The position numbers and the translations under genes are program-made. From Rhodothermales bacterium (GTDB taxonomy: Bacteria > Bacteroidota > Rhodothermia > Rhodothermales > Bin80), in the NCBI GenBank assembly GCA_012271205.1, contig JAAXGT010000020.1, forward strand, positions 1-37,380: a stretch of 37,380 bases of DNA, given 5' to 3'. Below are positions 1-8,304 of this stretch, in pieces. The number at the start of each line of letters is the position of its first letter. Positions within the stretch are counted from its first letter, which is position 1. Under the pieces are notes generated by a model. That model saw only the letters and a list, made by a program, of their open reading frames with translations, did not search any database and was not told the DNA's origin.

Positions 1-1360
1 ACGGCCACGGCGCTCCGGGACGGCCGCCATACGTCCAGTCTGGGGGCCGAGCTCGGACTCGAAAATGTGCACGACCATGAGGTGTACCCAGCGATGGATT
101 GGTTGTACCAGCGCCAGGCCCGGATCGAAACCGGGCTGGCCCAGCGTCATCTGCGCGAGGGGTCTATCGTGCGGTGTGACACCAGCTCCTCCTATGTGGA
201 GGGCGACCACATGGCGTTGGCCGAATTCGGCTACAGCCGGGAGGGCCAAAAGAACAAGAAGCCAATCAACTACGGCCGGCTCCTGGATCCGGCTGGCCGG
301 CCCGTTGGCCTGGAAGTGTTTCCCGGTAACACGGCCGATCCGGCCACGCTGGGAACGCAGCTGAAGAAGCTGCGCGAGCCGTACGGGTGTGACCCTGGTG
401 GGCGATCGCGGCCTGCTCACCCCTGCCCGGCTGCGGGACGAGGTGGAGCCCGCCGGCTATACTTGGATCACGGCCCGGCGGAAGGCGACCCTTCGCCGGG
501 TCCTGGAGTAGCAGAATGTACCGTGGTCGTTGTTTGACGAGCCGGACTTGGCCGAAGTGGAGAGCGAGGACTTCCCCGGCGAGCGTCTGATTCAGTGTCG
601 GAATCCCCTCCAGGCCGACCAGCAGGCCCGCAAGCGGGAGGCGTGGCTCCAAAAGACCGAGCCGAAACTGGACCGGCTGGTCGCGGCCACGCAGCGGGCG
701 CGGCGCCCCTTGCGGGGGACGGACCGGATTGCGCTGCGGGCCGGGGGCATCCTGGCCAAACACCAGATGACCAAGTACTTCGACGTCACAATCACCGAGA
801 CCACGTTTACCTACCAGCGCAAGACAGCGGTTCTCCAAGCGCAGGCCCGCCTGGACGGGCTCTACGCGATTCGGACCCATGGGCCCGAATCGGAGCTGAC
901 GGCGGAAGAGGCTGTACGGAGTTACAAGCAACTCTCCAAAGTGGAGCCGGCCTTCCGGCCATTGAAGACGGTCGACCGGAAGGGGCGCCCGATCCACCCC
1001 TTCACCCGGCGGCGCATCGAGACCCACTTTTTCATCTGTATGCTGGCCGAATATGTTCTGTGGCACCTGAAAGCCCGACGGGCCCCGCTGCGGTTGGCCG
1101 AGGAGAACCCCGACGGGGTGACACGCGACCCGGTCGTCGTCCCGGCGGAGCGATCCGCAGCCACACGCCAAAAAGTGGCCACGAAAACAACACAGTATGG
1201 GACGCGGGCGATGAGCTTCCAGTCCCTGATGCCACACTGGTCGACGCTGACCAAAGCCCACCTCGAAGAGCCCTCCGGCCGGACGCGTCAGGTCGGGCTC
1301 GGCGCCCTGACCCCGACGCAAAAGCAGGCCTCCAAACTGCTCGGCGTCCGTTACCGGTAG
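1..1360 (+). pseudogene. IS1634-type DDE transposase, frameshifted, with in-frame stop; 5' end outside window
   Basis: An IS4-superfamily (IS1634-like) transposase is readable in two frames. Frame 1 is open from the first base and carries the first catalytic Asp (codon 178-180, context RCDTSSS) and the VFPGNTAD box typical of IS1634. Near 385-390 the homology moves to frame 2, where VTLVGDRGL supplies the second Asp (404-406). A TAG at 509-511 interrupts that frame. Reading resumes from about 530 to the stop at 1358-1360 and includes LSKVEPAFRPLK with the catalytic Glu (944-946). One frameshift and one nonsense codon mean no full-length enzyme is made unless these are sequencing errors. The protein starts before the window. 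The terminal inverted repeats were not identified. Family assignment is from remembered IS1634 motifs. Confidence 0.85.
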
Positions 1361-1479
1361 GCCCGCTTCCGGTAGCCCGAATCAGCTTGAATTTCCGCGT
1401 GAAGTCTACCCCTGATCGCCCCTTGCCGACTCTCAAATACTATAAACTTCCGTTCTAACCCCCCTCAATCATTTAACCG

Positions 1480-1672
1480 ACCGTATAGACGAAATCAAAC
1501 AGCGTGACTTCGACCTCATCGTTGTGCATTGCGTTCGGATGGCTGCTCCACAAGTGCAGCTCAATTCCTTCAGGTGACAGGGCATTTCGGCGACAGAAAA
1601 CTTGCGTGGCAGAACGCTGGTGTGGGGCAAGGAATTGTTCTGTTGGTGCCCACATACTAAGCAAATTTCTTG
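1480..1672 (-). repeat. 193-bp direct repeat, copy 1 (contains a conserved ~60-codon frame on the minus strand)
   Basis: This block matches 3384-3576 in the same orientation with only six differences that I can see. On the minus strand both copies keep an open frame beginning around LSMWAPTEQ and ending LFDFVYTV. Four of the six changes are silent in that frame and the other two are conservative (Leu/Met and Phe/Leu). In the other two minus-strand frames they change more residues. In copy 1 the frame ends one codon after the block (Gly, stop) and upstream continues to an ATG at 1703. I do not recognise the protein family. It could be the surviving piece of a dispersed gene or of a mobile-element end. 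Confidence 0.8.
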
Positions 1673-1854
1673 ACTGGGGCTCACGGGCCGGTACAGCAAC
1701 CATTCACTGCGAGCAGGTAGCTCCCCGTTCGGCGAGTGACTGGGCGCTACGCTCGTTGAATTGCAGCAAGAAGGACGCTGGACGTCGTCACGCATGCCCG
1801 CCCACTATGCACGCGGTCAACTCGCCGGACGGGGGGCTACGGCCCGGTCGGTGA
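1673..1854. other. non-coding gap with nothing recognised
   Basis: The stretch between repeat copy 1 and the end of the small membrane-protein gene is moderately GC-rich. I see no convincing gene, hairpin or RNA in it. The short open frames crossing it are continuations of frames from the repeat. Confidence 0.4.
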
Positions 1855-2109
1855 CTACGCGGCGGGTGCGGGCTTTTTAGCCGCTGTAACGGCGCCGGTT
1901 ACGATCCTTGCACCCAATTGTAACACGTAACCAAGTAGCAAAATTGCTCCGGCAATTCCCGCAAGGGTAGAGATTATTAATCCTCCAGCAAGTAGCATAG
2001 CGGGCGCCTCGATAAACATGCTCATCGCATAACCGCCATAAAAAACAGCTATACATGACAGGCCTAAAATGACTAGCAAATGGCGCCTGTAAAACATTGT
2101 TTTGTTCAT
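1855..2109 (-). CDS. 84-aa two-helix membrane protein, unknown function
   Basis: This is a small protein with a basic N-terminus (MNKTMFYRRH), two long hydrophobic stretches at about residues 11-31 and 37-63, and a short Lys/Ala/Pro-rich tail, so it is most likely a double-pass inner-membrane protein. A textbook Shine-Dalgarno (TAAGGAGATAAG, about 8 bases before the ATG) sets the start and makes it a real gene despite its size. It lies 12 bp downstream of the lipoprotein gene, with its ribosome-binding site in the intergenic space, so the two should be co-transcribed and may act together at the envelope. I do not recognise a family. The strong Shine-Dalgarno is unlike most long genes in this window. 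Confidence 0.7.
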   Translation of the reverse strand: MNKTMFYRRHLLVILGLSCIAVFYGGYAMSMFIEAPAMLLAGGLIISTLAGIAGAILLLGYVLQLGARIVTGAVTAAKKPAPAA

Positions 2110-2121
2110 GGTCTTATCTCC

Positions 2122-2868
2122 TTAGGGGGAATGTGGGTTTGGTGGAACGAGACCATTCTCCCTCCACGGACGCTCCTCCGAGGCGCATGCTGCATAGCAT
2201 TCATCCCGGTCTAACCTATGCAGCGCCATGCGCCGAGTATGCGCATCAATGGCAGCTAGGAAACAAAGTGGCAACGCTATAAGATCCGGCCAGCTTTCTA
2301 CGCTGTCGACGCATTGCTGATAGTCTGCAGATTTCTTGAGTCTGGAAAGCAACTTATCACGCTTATAATCAGCGTCACAAGCTTCTTCGCATGGGGTTGT
2401 ACGAGCAATCCCGGCACCATCTTCCTTGGGGTCCTGTGGAGGGTCGTCAAGCGTTTTTGCGGGCTCAAAATCTTTGGCAAGAAGGCTGTGATAAGCCGTC
2501 CCGAAATGCGCCGTAAGCAAGCCGTGATTTTCGCTGTATCTCTCCCATAACTGCAATAATTCTTCCTCTTCAAACCCTAGGGCAGCGGCCGCGCCCCTCA
2601 CATCATTTTCTTCTCGAAATTGCTCTATTTGGCCAGCCGTTAAATCGCTACTTGCGACCGCCTCGGATATGTCCAAAATGATTTTCGCGTTAGCTGCAAA
2701 TGCAGGAGAGGCTTTAATTGCCGCCGCCCTTTCTGGCGACGGCTCTACCACGGCGGGCACTTCATGCAGCGGTTCCTGCATTACGGGCGTTTCCGAGCAG
2801 CCCCACAGGAACAGGAGCAAGAAAGCGGGCAGCCAGACCGATAGGTTGCGTAACCCTGCGTGCAACAT
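2122..2868 (-). CDS. Cys-rich predicted lipoprotein, unknown function
   Basis: With the ATG at 2868 the product is 248 aa and starts with a classic lipoprotein signal: a short N-region, a run of Leu/Phe/Trp, and the lipobox LFLWGC with Cys24 as the lipidated residue. A longer version from 2913 is open but would put 15 polar residues before the signal, so I prefer the shorter one. The middle is acidic and helical. The C-terminal third has six cysteines, Cys160, 164, 186, 202, 224 and 228, including two CX3C pairs that bracket the domain and could form disulfides in the periplasm. It precedes the 84-aa membrane-protein gene by 12 bp. No homologous family recognised. Confidence 0.65.
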   Translation of the reverse strand: MLHAGLRNLSVWLPAFLLLFLWGCSETPVMQEPLHEVPAVVEPSPERAAAIKASPAFAANAKIILDISEAVASSDLTAGQIEQFREENDVRGAAAALGFEEEELLQLWERYSENHGLLTAHFGTAYHSLLAKDFEPAKTLDDPPQDPKEDGAGIARTTPCEEACDADYKRDKLLSRLKKSADYQQCVDSVESWPDLIALPLCFLAAIDAHTRRMALHRLDRDECYAACASEERPWRENGLVPPNPHSP

Positions 2869-3107
2869 CCATAAAAACGGGGTTGAGTGGGTGTTAACAA
2901 CACAAGACAACATACAACATAAAATTCTCTTTTACAAAGCACAACTCGTGCCGCCTGGCGGTTGTGCCGCCGCAGGTCCGCCACGGCTGCCTTCAACCCC
3001 TTCGCAATCGCCAGTCTGCACAGTTCGGCCACCGAGACGTTATGCTCACCGGCCAGCTGCCACAATCGTTTCTGCGTGACCAGACTCACTGGTACACCCA
3101 CCTTCAC
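2781..3107 (-). CDS. possible ribbon-helix-helix (CopG-like) DNA-binding protein with non-native tail
   Basis: From a GTG at 3107 the first ~45 residues fit the ribbon-helix-helix pattern: a short strand (KVGVPVSL), a first helix (TQKRLWQLAGEH) and a second helix (VSVAELCRLAIAKGLKAAV). The frame is 108 codons, but the last ~40 codons overlap the lipoprotein gene in another frame and are Cys/Ser-rich and unlike the family. The gene may be damaged at its 3' end, or the true product may be mostly the N-terminal domain. RHH proteins usually repress their own operon, and this one lies immediately upstream of the lipoprotein/membrane-protein pair, so it could regulate them; that is inference. No clear Shine-Dalgarno is visible. 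Confidence 0.42.
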   Translation of the reverse strand: MKVGVPVSLVTQKRLWQLAGEHNVSVAELCRLAIAKGLKAAVADLRRHNRQAARVVLCKREFYVVCCLVLLTPTQPRFYGCCTQGYATYRSGCPLSCSCSCGAARKRP

Positions 3108-3383
3108 CGGCAGTCTGCGGTTGCTACTACGCGTGACGGTACAATACGGCAGTCAGTACGGGTTCTGCACAGTGTACCTCCAGTTCCCCTACGATCCATC
3201 CCCGCGCATACGGGAGAAGCCCGCGCGGGTCAAAGACCGGGCGCGTCCTTGGAAGCGCGCCCTCAGCTTGTTAAGGTCCCGGGAGGCTGTATACCCCGGG
3301 CTGGAGCGGGGCGAAGCCGTTCAAGCGCGGGATCCATGAGGTGACACTCGATCACGAAAACGATGAGCACATTTTGCAGGGTT
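3108..3383. other. gap with no recognised gene
   Basis: About 276 bp between the RHH-like ORF and repeat copy 2. It holds only short overlapping frames in all directions with no motif. The promoter of the minus-strand cassette, if it has its own, would be here, but I cannot point to clear promoter boxes. Confidence 0.35.
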
Positions 3384-3576
3384 ACCGTATAGACGAAATC
3401 AAACAGCGTAACTTCGACCTCATCGTTGTGCATTGCGTTCGGATGACTGCTCCACAAGTGCAGCTCAATTCCTTCAGGTGACAGGGCATTGCGGCGACAG
3501 AAAACTTGCGTGGCAGAACGCTGGTGTGGGGCAAGGAGTTGTTCTGTTGGTGCCCACATACTAAGCATGTTTCTTG
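3384..3576 (-). repeat. 193-bp direct repeat, copy 2
   Basis: This is the second copy of the block at 1480-1672, same orientation, offset 1904 bp. The shared minus-strand frame (LSMWAPTEQ to LFDFVYTV) is open here too. It starts upstream at an ATG at 3604 and continues 44 codons past the block to 3263, whereas in copy 1 it stops at once. Similarity ends abruptly at both edges: the flanking bases outside 3384 and 3576 do not match those outside 1480 and 1672. Confidence 0.8.
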
Positions 3577-3653
3577 TGCAGTGCCCATGGATGATCAACA
3601 TCAATTAGATCTTATAGTAGGATCACACCCGGGCAGTAGGCAACTGACAAGGT

Positions 3654-5510
3654 TCATCGGAGTTTTGGAAACTTTGGTTTGACTGCAGGAGGCTGTAATA
3701 CAAAAACAGCCTGCGTGGCAAAGCTCGCCCCCCGCTTCTCTTCTGCCAGAATTCGAGCTCCAAACTTAGCAAAGATAGCTCTCCAGCCGGCAACCGTTCG
3801 AAAATGCAATTGCCTTTCTTGCGCTTTCATTTTTCCGGATGACCGCGTGCGATTGGCCAGTTTGTCAAAGAACGTGAGCAGCCGCAACTGAGACGGACTG
3901 CTGTAAGTGGACTCGACCACGATCACTCGTCCGCGACAGACACGCAGCGCCTCACATAACACTGCTTCGGCGTCTTTGGTGTGGTGCAATACAAGGCAAA
4001 GCACGACTACATCGTATGTCCCCGATTCCCAAGGCAGGTGATCCTCGGGCACGCGTGTGAAGGGCAATTGTGTACGATTCATATCTGTAACGTCAGCCAA
4101 AACGACGCTGGCTCCCAGCGACTCCCGAATCTGCTGTCCCACATACCCTTCGGCACATCCCAAATCCAAAACATGCAAGGGCCGCCGGGCTGTAGACAAA
4201 TAGGGTCGGATCCAGCGGTACTTCGACCGTGCACGTACCATCATGATCGATTGCAACAGCCTCGGCCAGTAGCGCCAAGTAACGAGCAGTGTCCATCCCC
4301 CCCACCCTGCTGTGACAAAGCTCCAATACGGGCCACCTGAATACAGCAGATAAGTCCCTGCACTGCACAGTCCGAGCCACAGCCAGTGCCAGCCAGTCGC
4401 TCCGAGCAGCACACAGAGTACAATTACGCTTAGCAAATACCAAGGATGTACGGTTGTGGTGAGCACAAGGTATCCCCCAATCGTAAAGAGCATCGCACGG
4501 GCCACCGGCCAGTTGTACCGGAAGTCGAGCGCATACAGTAGGGGCAACCCGACCAGAAATACCGTACGCAACAGTGGCCCAAGTTGCTTGCTCCAATCGT
4601 CTCCGGTGTACCATCTTAGCATTTCCTTTAAGCCGTAGTACAGTCCCGCATTGAATTCAAAGTAGCGGGCATAAAGATCGAGGGATCCGACGACGTTGCT
4701 TAGCACATACGGCGCAGCAAAAGGCAACGCCAAGGCTGCGGCCACACCAGTGCCCGGCCACACGGCACGCCACCCAAATCGCCGCCAGAGAAACGGAAAG
4801 AAAAAGAACGGAAAAAGTTTGACCCAACCGGCAACGGCTAGACACACGGAGGCCCATCGCCCTCGCTGGTAACGCACCAAGTACACCACAAGGACCAGCA
4901 TAAGTACCAGAAATGATTCTGTATGTGCCTGTCCAGCGGTCTCCAGAAGTACGAGCGGGTTCAGAGCGTAGAGTATTAGAAGCCGTGCTGAAACCATTCT
5001 AGCAAGCAGGAAAACGGCCAATAGCTCCGCCAATACAAGCAACCCCTTTATGGCATAATGGCTTTGCCACCAGCCACGCACATAGAACAGAGCACCCGTG
5101 CGGAATAGCAGTTGTGAGACTGGGGGATATACGCTGATGAATTCCGGCGAATTGAGCTTTTCATAAATGGGAAGATCTTGCAGGGTGGCCAACGCTGGAT
5201 CCCTTGGTGGGTATCGATAGGGATTGACGCCCTGTTGCTGCACCAAGCCATCCCATACGTAGCGATACGCATCGTCAGACAGGGAAGGCGGCAGTCCAAA
5301 CAGCGCAATCCGAAAAACAACGGCATAAAAGAGTATGGTCCGCATGGAGAGGCTGGCCCAACGCCAAAGCACCAGACAGCACATTCCTGCTGCGAAGACC
5401 AACCCAACCACCAAAGGCAAGAGGCTGCGGTCTTGGGCAGCCACTCCGAGGGCAAGAGTCGCACCGCACAGACCGACCAGAGGCAACCAAACCCGGAACA
5501 GGTGCTGCAT
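3654..5510 (-). CDS. GT-C family glycosyltransferase fused to a SAM-dependent methyltransferase
   Basis: This 618-aa protein has two parts. Residues ~1-420 are a polytopic membrane domain with about ten hydrophobic helices. The first large loop carries SDDAYRYVWDG followed by NPYRYPPRDP, the signature of GT87/mannosyltransferase-like enzymes that use a polyprenyl-phosphate sugar, the Asp pair at 79-80 being the likely catalytic acid site. Residues ~446-605 are a class I methyltransferase with motif I LDLGCAEGYVG (~448-458), an acidic end of strand 2 (VVLADVTD) and motif LVLHHT typical of UbiE-like enzymes. The link is continuous, so this is a true fusion and not two ORFs. It suggests sequential glycosyl transfer and methylation of one membrane-bound substrate (lipid, carotenoid or glycan), which is inference. 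It stands alone, with mobile DNA on both sides. Confidence 0.82.
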   Translation of the reverse strand: MQHLFRVWLPLVGLCGATLALGVAAQDRSLLPLVVGLVFAAGMCCLVLWRWASLSMRTILFYAVVFRIALFGLPPSLSDDAYRYVWDGLVQQQGVNPYRYPPRDPALATLQDLPIYEKLNSPEFISVYPPVSQLLFRTGALFYVRGWWQSHYAIKGLLVLAELLAVFLLARMVSARLLILYALNPLVLLETAGQAHTESFLVLMLVLVVYLVRYQRGRWASVCLAVAGWVKLFPFFFFPFLWRRFGWRAVWPGTGVAAALALPFAAPYVLSNVVGSLDLYARYFEFNAGLYYGLKEMLRWYTGDDWSKQLGPLLRTVFLVGLPLLYALDFRYNWPVARAMLFTIGGYLVLTTTVHPWYLLSVIVLCVLLGATGWHWLWLGLCSAGTYLLYSGGPYWSFVTAGWGGWTLLVTWRYWPRLLQSIMMVRARSKYRWIRPYLSTARRPLHVLDLGCAEGYVGQQIRESLGASVVLADVTDMNRTQLPFTRVPEDHLPWESGTYDVVVLCLVLHHTKDAEAVLCEALRVCRGRVIVVESTYSSPSQLRLLTFFDKLANRTRSSGKMKAQERQLHFRTVAGWRAIFAKFGARILAEEKRGASFATQAVFVLQPPAVKPKFPKLR

Positions 5511-5726
5511 GATGACGCCGGATAAGTGAACTGTTCACTGACATAATACTGCACAACCAATTCGTCCTACTAGCCCGTGGAAGAAATGGGTTTCCCAAGC
5601 ACCGGGGAAACGAAGGAGATCAGCACCGGGCAGGGGCAAGTTTACGCCCACGGCCAACGTTATGGGCTGAAGACGCGCCATCCAGCCTCAAAGGCTAAGA
5701 TGACAGAGAAAAGGGCACAGAATGCG

Positions 5727-6780
5727 TCAGCGGTGGTGTGGACCTAGCCTGCAAGAGCAGCACAAGCCGAAACACGTGCGCATGAGAAGCCCGGGATAGA
5801 AGATGGCCGCCTGAATCAACCGCCGTTTTAGAATCTCCTCCTGCCCCCGAACGTGCACGCGGCGCAATCCGCCACTTACCAAAAGGAGGGCTAACGCCCG
5901 CTACAGCTTCTCCCCCGCTGTCGCAACAGTCGCTTTCTCCGGCTGCCCCGGATACGCCGCAGGTTCGCATATGTCGGCAGCTGCGCAGCCCGGTGCTGTT
6001 TCCAGTTCTGGCGGCCCCACTTGGGCTCACTCATATAAAGCCGCAACCCACGATCCCGCCCCCCCCGTCATCGTTTCGTTCGAGTGATAGCTCTTGTCCG
6101 CTACCCTCTCCTTCGGCACTGTCCCCACCTGCGCCAGTTGCTGCTCTGCCTCATCCAGCGTCTTCGGCAGCAACACCCCATCGTCGCCGCCCATCGTCTG
6201 GATCGTCCCCCCTGCAATCGCTCTCGGATGCAGGTCAACCGCCTGCTCCGCTTGTGTGCCAGACGAGTCCGCCCATCCTTCATCTTCGTGATCCATGCCT
6301 CCAGGTCGTGCGGATGCCCCACTCCTGGTTCGAACCCTTCTTTGGACGCTTCCGGTCCAGCTTCGCCCAATCCTCCCGGGTCGACGTCTCAATCCCCGAG
6401 GCTGCCACAGCCACATCGCGTTCGCTTCCACACTCAAACGCTTTCGCGTCTTCGACAACGTGGAATGCTCCGGTGGGTTCTCTGCCCAATCCGCTGCCCA
6501 AAACGATCGCAGCGAAATCGAGTCCGTCCACCGCCAGGCAGTGCCCCACTTCGAGCCGATCCCTTACCCCACCATTAGCATTCGGAAGTACACGCCTAGG
6601 GCAAGGCGGGGCCGTGCCGCGCTTCTCCGCATAGAACGCCCGGCACGTCGCTTCCGCAAAATCATCAAACCCGTGCTGCTCCAGCAACGTGTTCAGCGCA
6701 CAGTAAAACGGGTGGCTCAGTGCACGAATCTTATCGGTGACTACGAACAGCGACTGCTGCGGAGTCTAGCGTCGTTTGCC
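5727..6780 (-). pseudogene. decayed DDE transposase (IS5/IS1182-like), multiple frameshifts
   Basis: Pieces of one transposase can be followed on the minus strand through all three frames. From the N-terminus: ALSHPFYCALNTLLEQHGFD, then FAEATCRAFYAEKRG, then TREDWAKLDRKRPKKGSNQE, then ITKMKDGRTRLAHK, then ERVADKSYHSNETMTGG, then YMSEPKWGRQNWK, and finally VHVRGQEEILKRRLIQAA to a stop at 5727-5729. The order is that of IS1182-type transposases, with internal parts missing: after the YAEK block the usual long DDE N-terminal region is strongly shortened. At least four frame changes make it inactive. Its terminal repeats were not found. The assignment to family is from memory of the motif set and is tentative at subgroup level. 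Confidence 0.8.
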
Positions 6781-7158
6781 TAACACTAGGGTCGTCCTTG
6801 CTTGATAAAAGCCCTGAGTATACCGTACAAACGCCGCAGAATGACGTTTCCACACCTGTCAGAAGTGGGTTCGTCCGGAAGCCTTTCGGTCAAAACCAGG
6901 GCGCGGAGATCTCGTTGCAACGACGATGTTCAGCTCGTCGCAGTTTGGCCAATTCGTCATTCCCCGATGTTCCTCGTTCTACGGGTTCCACGTCTGCTTC
7001 CTCTCGTGGATAGCTCACCCGGGGTGGTGCAAGGCCACCTTGGATTCCGCCCCTGTGGGTGCAGGCTTCTCGCTTCCCTATGGTCATGGGGAACCCGATT
7101 CCTATCTCTATGGGTTTTATAGACAGCTGAAAACCCATCTGATGGGAACGAATTCGCC
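6781..7158. other. gap upstream of the ATPase gene; no gene recognised
   Basis: About 380 bp with short open frames in several directions, none with a motif. The only structured item is the perfect inverted repeat at 7110-7138, listed separately. The promoter for the ATPase/DUF4276 pair should lie here. Confidence 0.35.
7110..7138. promoter_or_regulatory. 9-bp perfect inverted repeat (hairpin or operator) before the ATPase gene
   Basis: ATGGGTTTT (7110-7118) and AAAACCCAT (7130-7138) are exact reverse complements with an 11-base loop, ending 20 bp before the ATPase start codon. The position fits an operator or an RNA hairpin in the leader. There is no T-run after it on the plus strand, so it is not a classic terminator. 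Confidence 0.5.
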
Positions 7159-8304
7159 GTGACTAGGAGTCCACAACCATACCGCACGATAATTGAGTCG
7201 ATTCACATTCGAGGGTTTCGTTCGTTGGCCAACGTACATCTCGCGGGATTGGGCCAAGCGGTTGTCCTCATCGGCGCAAACGGTTCAGGGAAATCGAACC
7301 TAATTCGGTTCTTCGAGATGCTGAGTTGGATGCTCCGCGCACGGCGGCTCGGCGAGTTCGTCGAGCGACAAGGAGGTGCTGACGATCAGCTCTTCGGCGG
7401 TCGGTCATCCAGCACGGTCATCGAGGCTGAGATTCGACTGCGCACGAGCCAAGGTCTAAATGACTATTCGTTCACGCTCGTGCATGCGCATCCAGACCGT
7501 TTCTTCTTCACTAAGGAAGCATTTCGATTCAGCGGGGAAGGCCGTCAGGAGACGGCACCGTGGCAATACCTAGGAAGTGGTCATCGAGAGGCAGAGATCA
7601 TGGAAACGGTGAAGATTGATTCCCCCTCTGTCAATCCCACCACGGCCCGTGTCATCGTTAGTCTGCTAAGAAGTTGTGCCGTTTATCAGTTCCACGACAC
7701 ATCAGACACTTCGGCCTTCAAGAAGAGATGGGACGTAGACAGTAATAGCACCGAACTCCGCAGTCACGGTGGCAATTTAGCCGCTGTCTTGTACCGTTTG
7801 GAGCATGAGGACCCGCGGCGATACGAGTTGATTTGCCATCAGATCAGCAGAGTGTTGCCGACCTTCGACCGTTTCACCATCTCCAAGCGCTATGGCCAAG
7901 TATTCTTGAGTTGGAAAGCAAGGGGACAGGAGAAGACCTTCGGCGCACATCTCACATCCGACGGCTCCCTCCGGTTCTTCGCTCTGGCGACGCTTCTCAA
8001 CCTGCCATCTGAGATGCTGCCGCAGGTGTTACTACTCGACGAACCGGAGTTAGGCCTGCACCCGGCGGCCGTTTCGCTGGTCGGCGACATGATCAAGTCG
8101 CTTTCTGCGGATCGACAAGTCATCGTGGCGACGCAATCGCCATTGTTGGTGGATGCCTTCGATATCGATGAGATCATCGTGCTGAACCTAAAGGATGGGC
8201 GGACCGAACCACAAATCTTGGATCGAAATAGGTACTGCGAGTGGCTGGACGAGTTTACTGTGGGTGAGCTTTGGCAGAAGAATCTGCTAGGCGGCCATCC
8301 ATGA
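7159..8304 (+). CDS. AAA/ABC-type ATPase (OLD/RecF-like, AAA_21 type)
   Basis: A 381-aa ATPase of the SMC/RecF/OLD kind. Walker A is GANGSGKSN (39-47), preceded by IHIRGFRSLANV, the usual family opening. The signature-like motif is TSDGSLRFF (~266-274) and Walker B is LLLDEPELGLHP (~291-302), followed by VIVATQSPLLVDAF in the switch region. There is no fused nuclease domain: the protein ends soon after the ATPase C-lobe. The start is a GTG at 7159, with no strong Shine-Dalgarno. The stop overlaps the ATG of the DUF4276 gene (ATGA), so the two are translationally coupled. Known relatives pair such ATPases with a Toprim-type effector in phage defence (OLD, PARIS, AbiL); a defence role here is inferred from this arrangement. 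Confidence 0.88.
   Translation: MTRSPQPYRTIIESIHIRGFRSLANVHLAGLGQAVVLIGANGSGKSNLIRFFEMLSWMLRARRLGEFVERQGGADDQLFGGRSSSTVIEAEIRLRTSQGLNDYSFTLVHAHPDRFFFTKEAFRFSGEGRQETAPWQYLGSGHREAEIMETVKIDSPSVNPTTARVIVSLLRSCAVYQFHDTSDTSAFKKRWDVDSNSTELRSHGGNLAAVLYRLEHEDPRRYELICHQISRVLPTFDRFTISKRYGQVFLSWKARGQEKTFGAHLTSDGSLRFFALATLLNLPSEMLPQVLLLDEPELGLHPAAVSLVGDMIKSLSADRQVIVATQSPLLVDAFDIDEIIVLNLKDGRTEPQILDRNRYCEWLDEFTVGELWQKNLLGGHP

Noticed and set aside
2097-2550. Plus-strand ORFs opposite the lipoprotein gene
   Set aside because: They lie antisense to a gene with a clear signal peptide and have no motif or start signal.
5993-6783. Pro/Ser-rich plus-strand ORFs up to 213 codons
   Set aside because: They are antisense to the decayed transposase; composition is that of shadow frames.
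7163-7171. CTAGGAGTC identical to the outer bases of the MITE-like ends
   Set aside because: Only nine bases and it lies inside the start of the ATPase gene; no second end found nearby. Probably chance.
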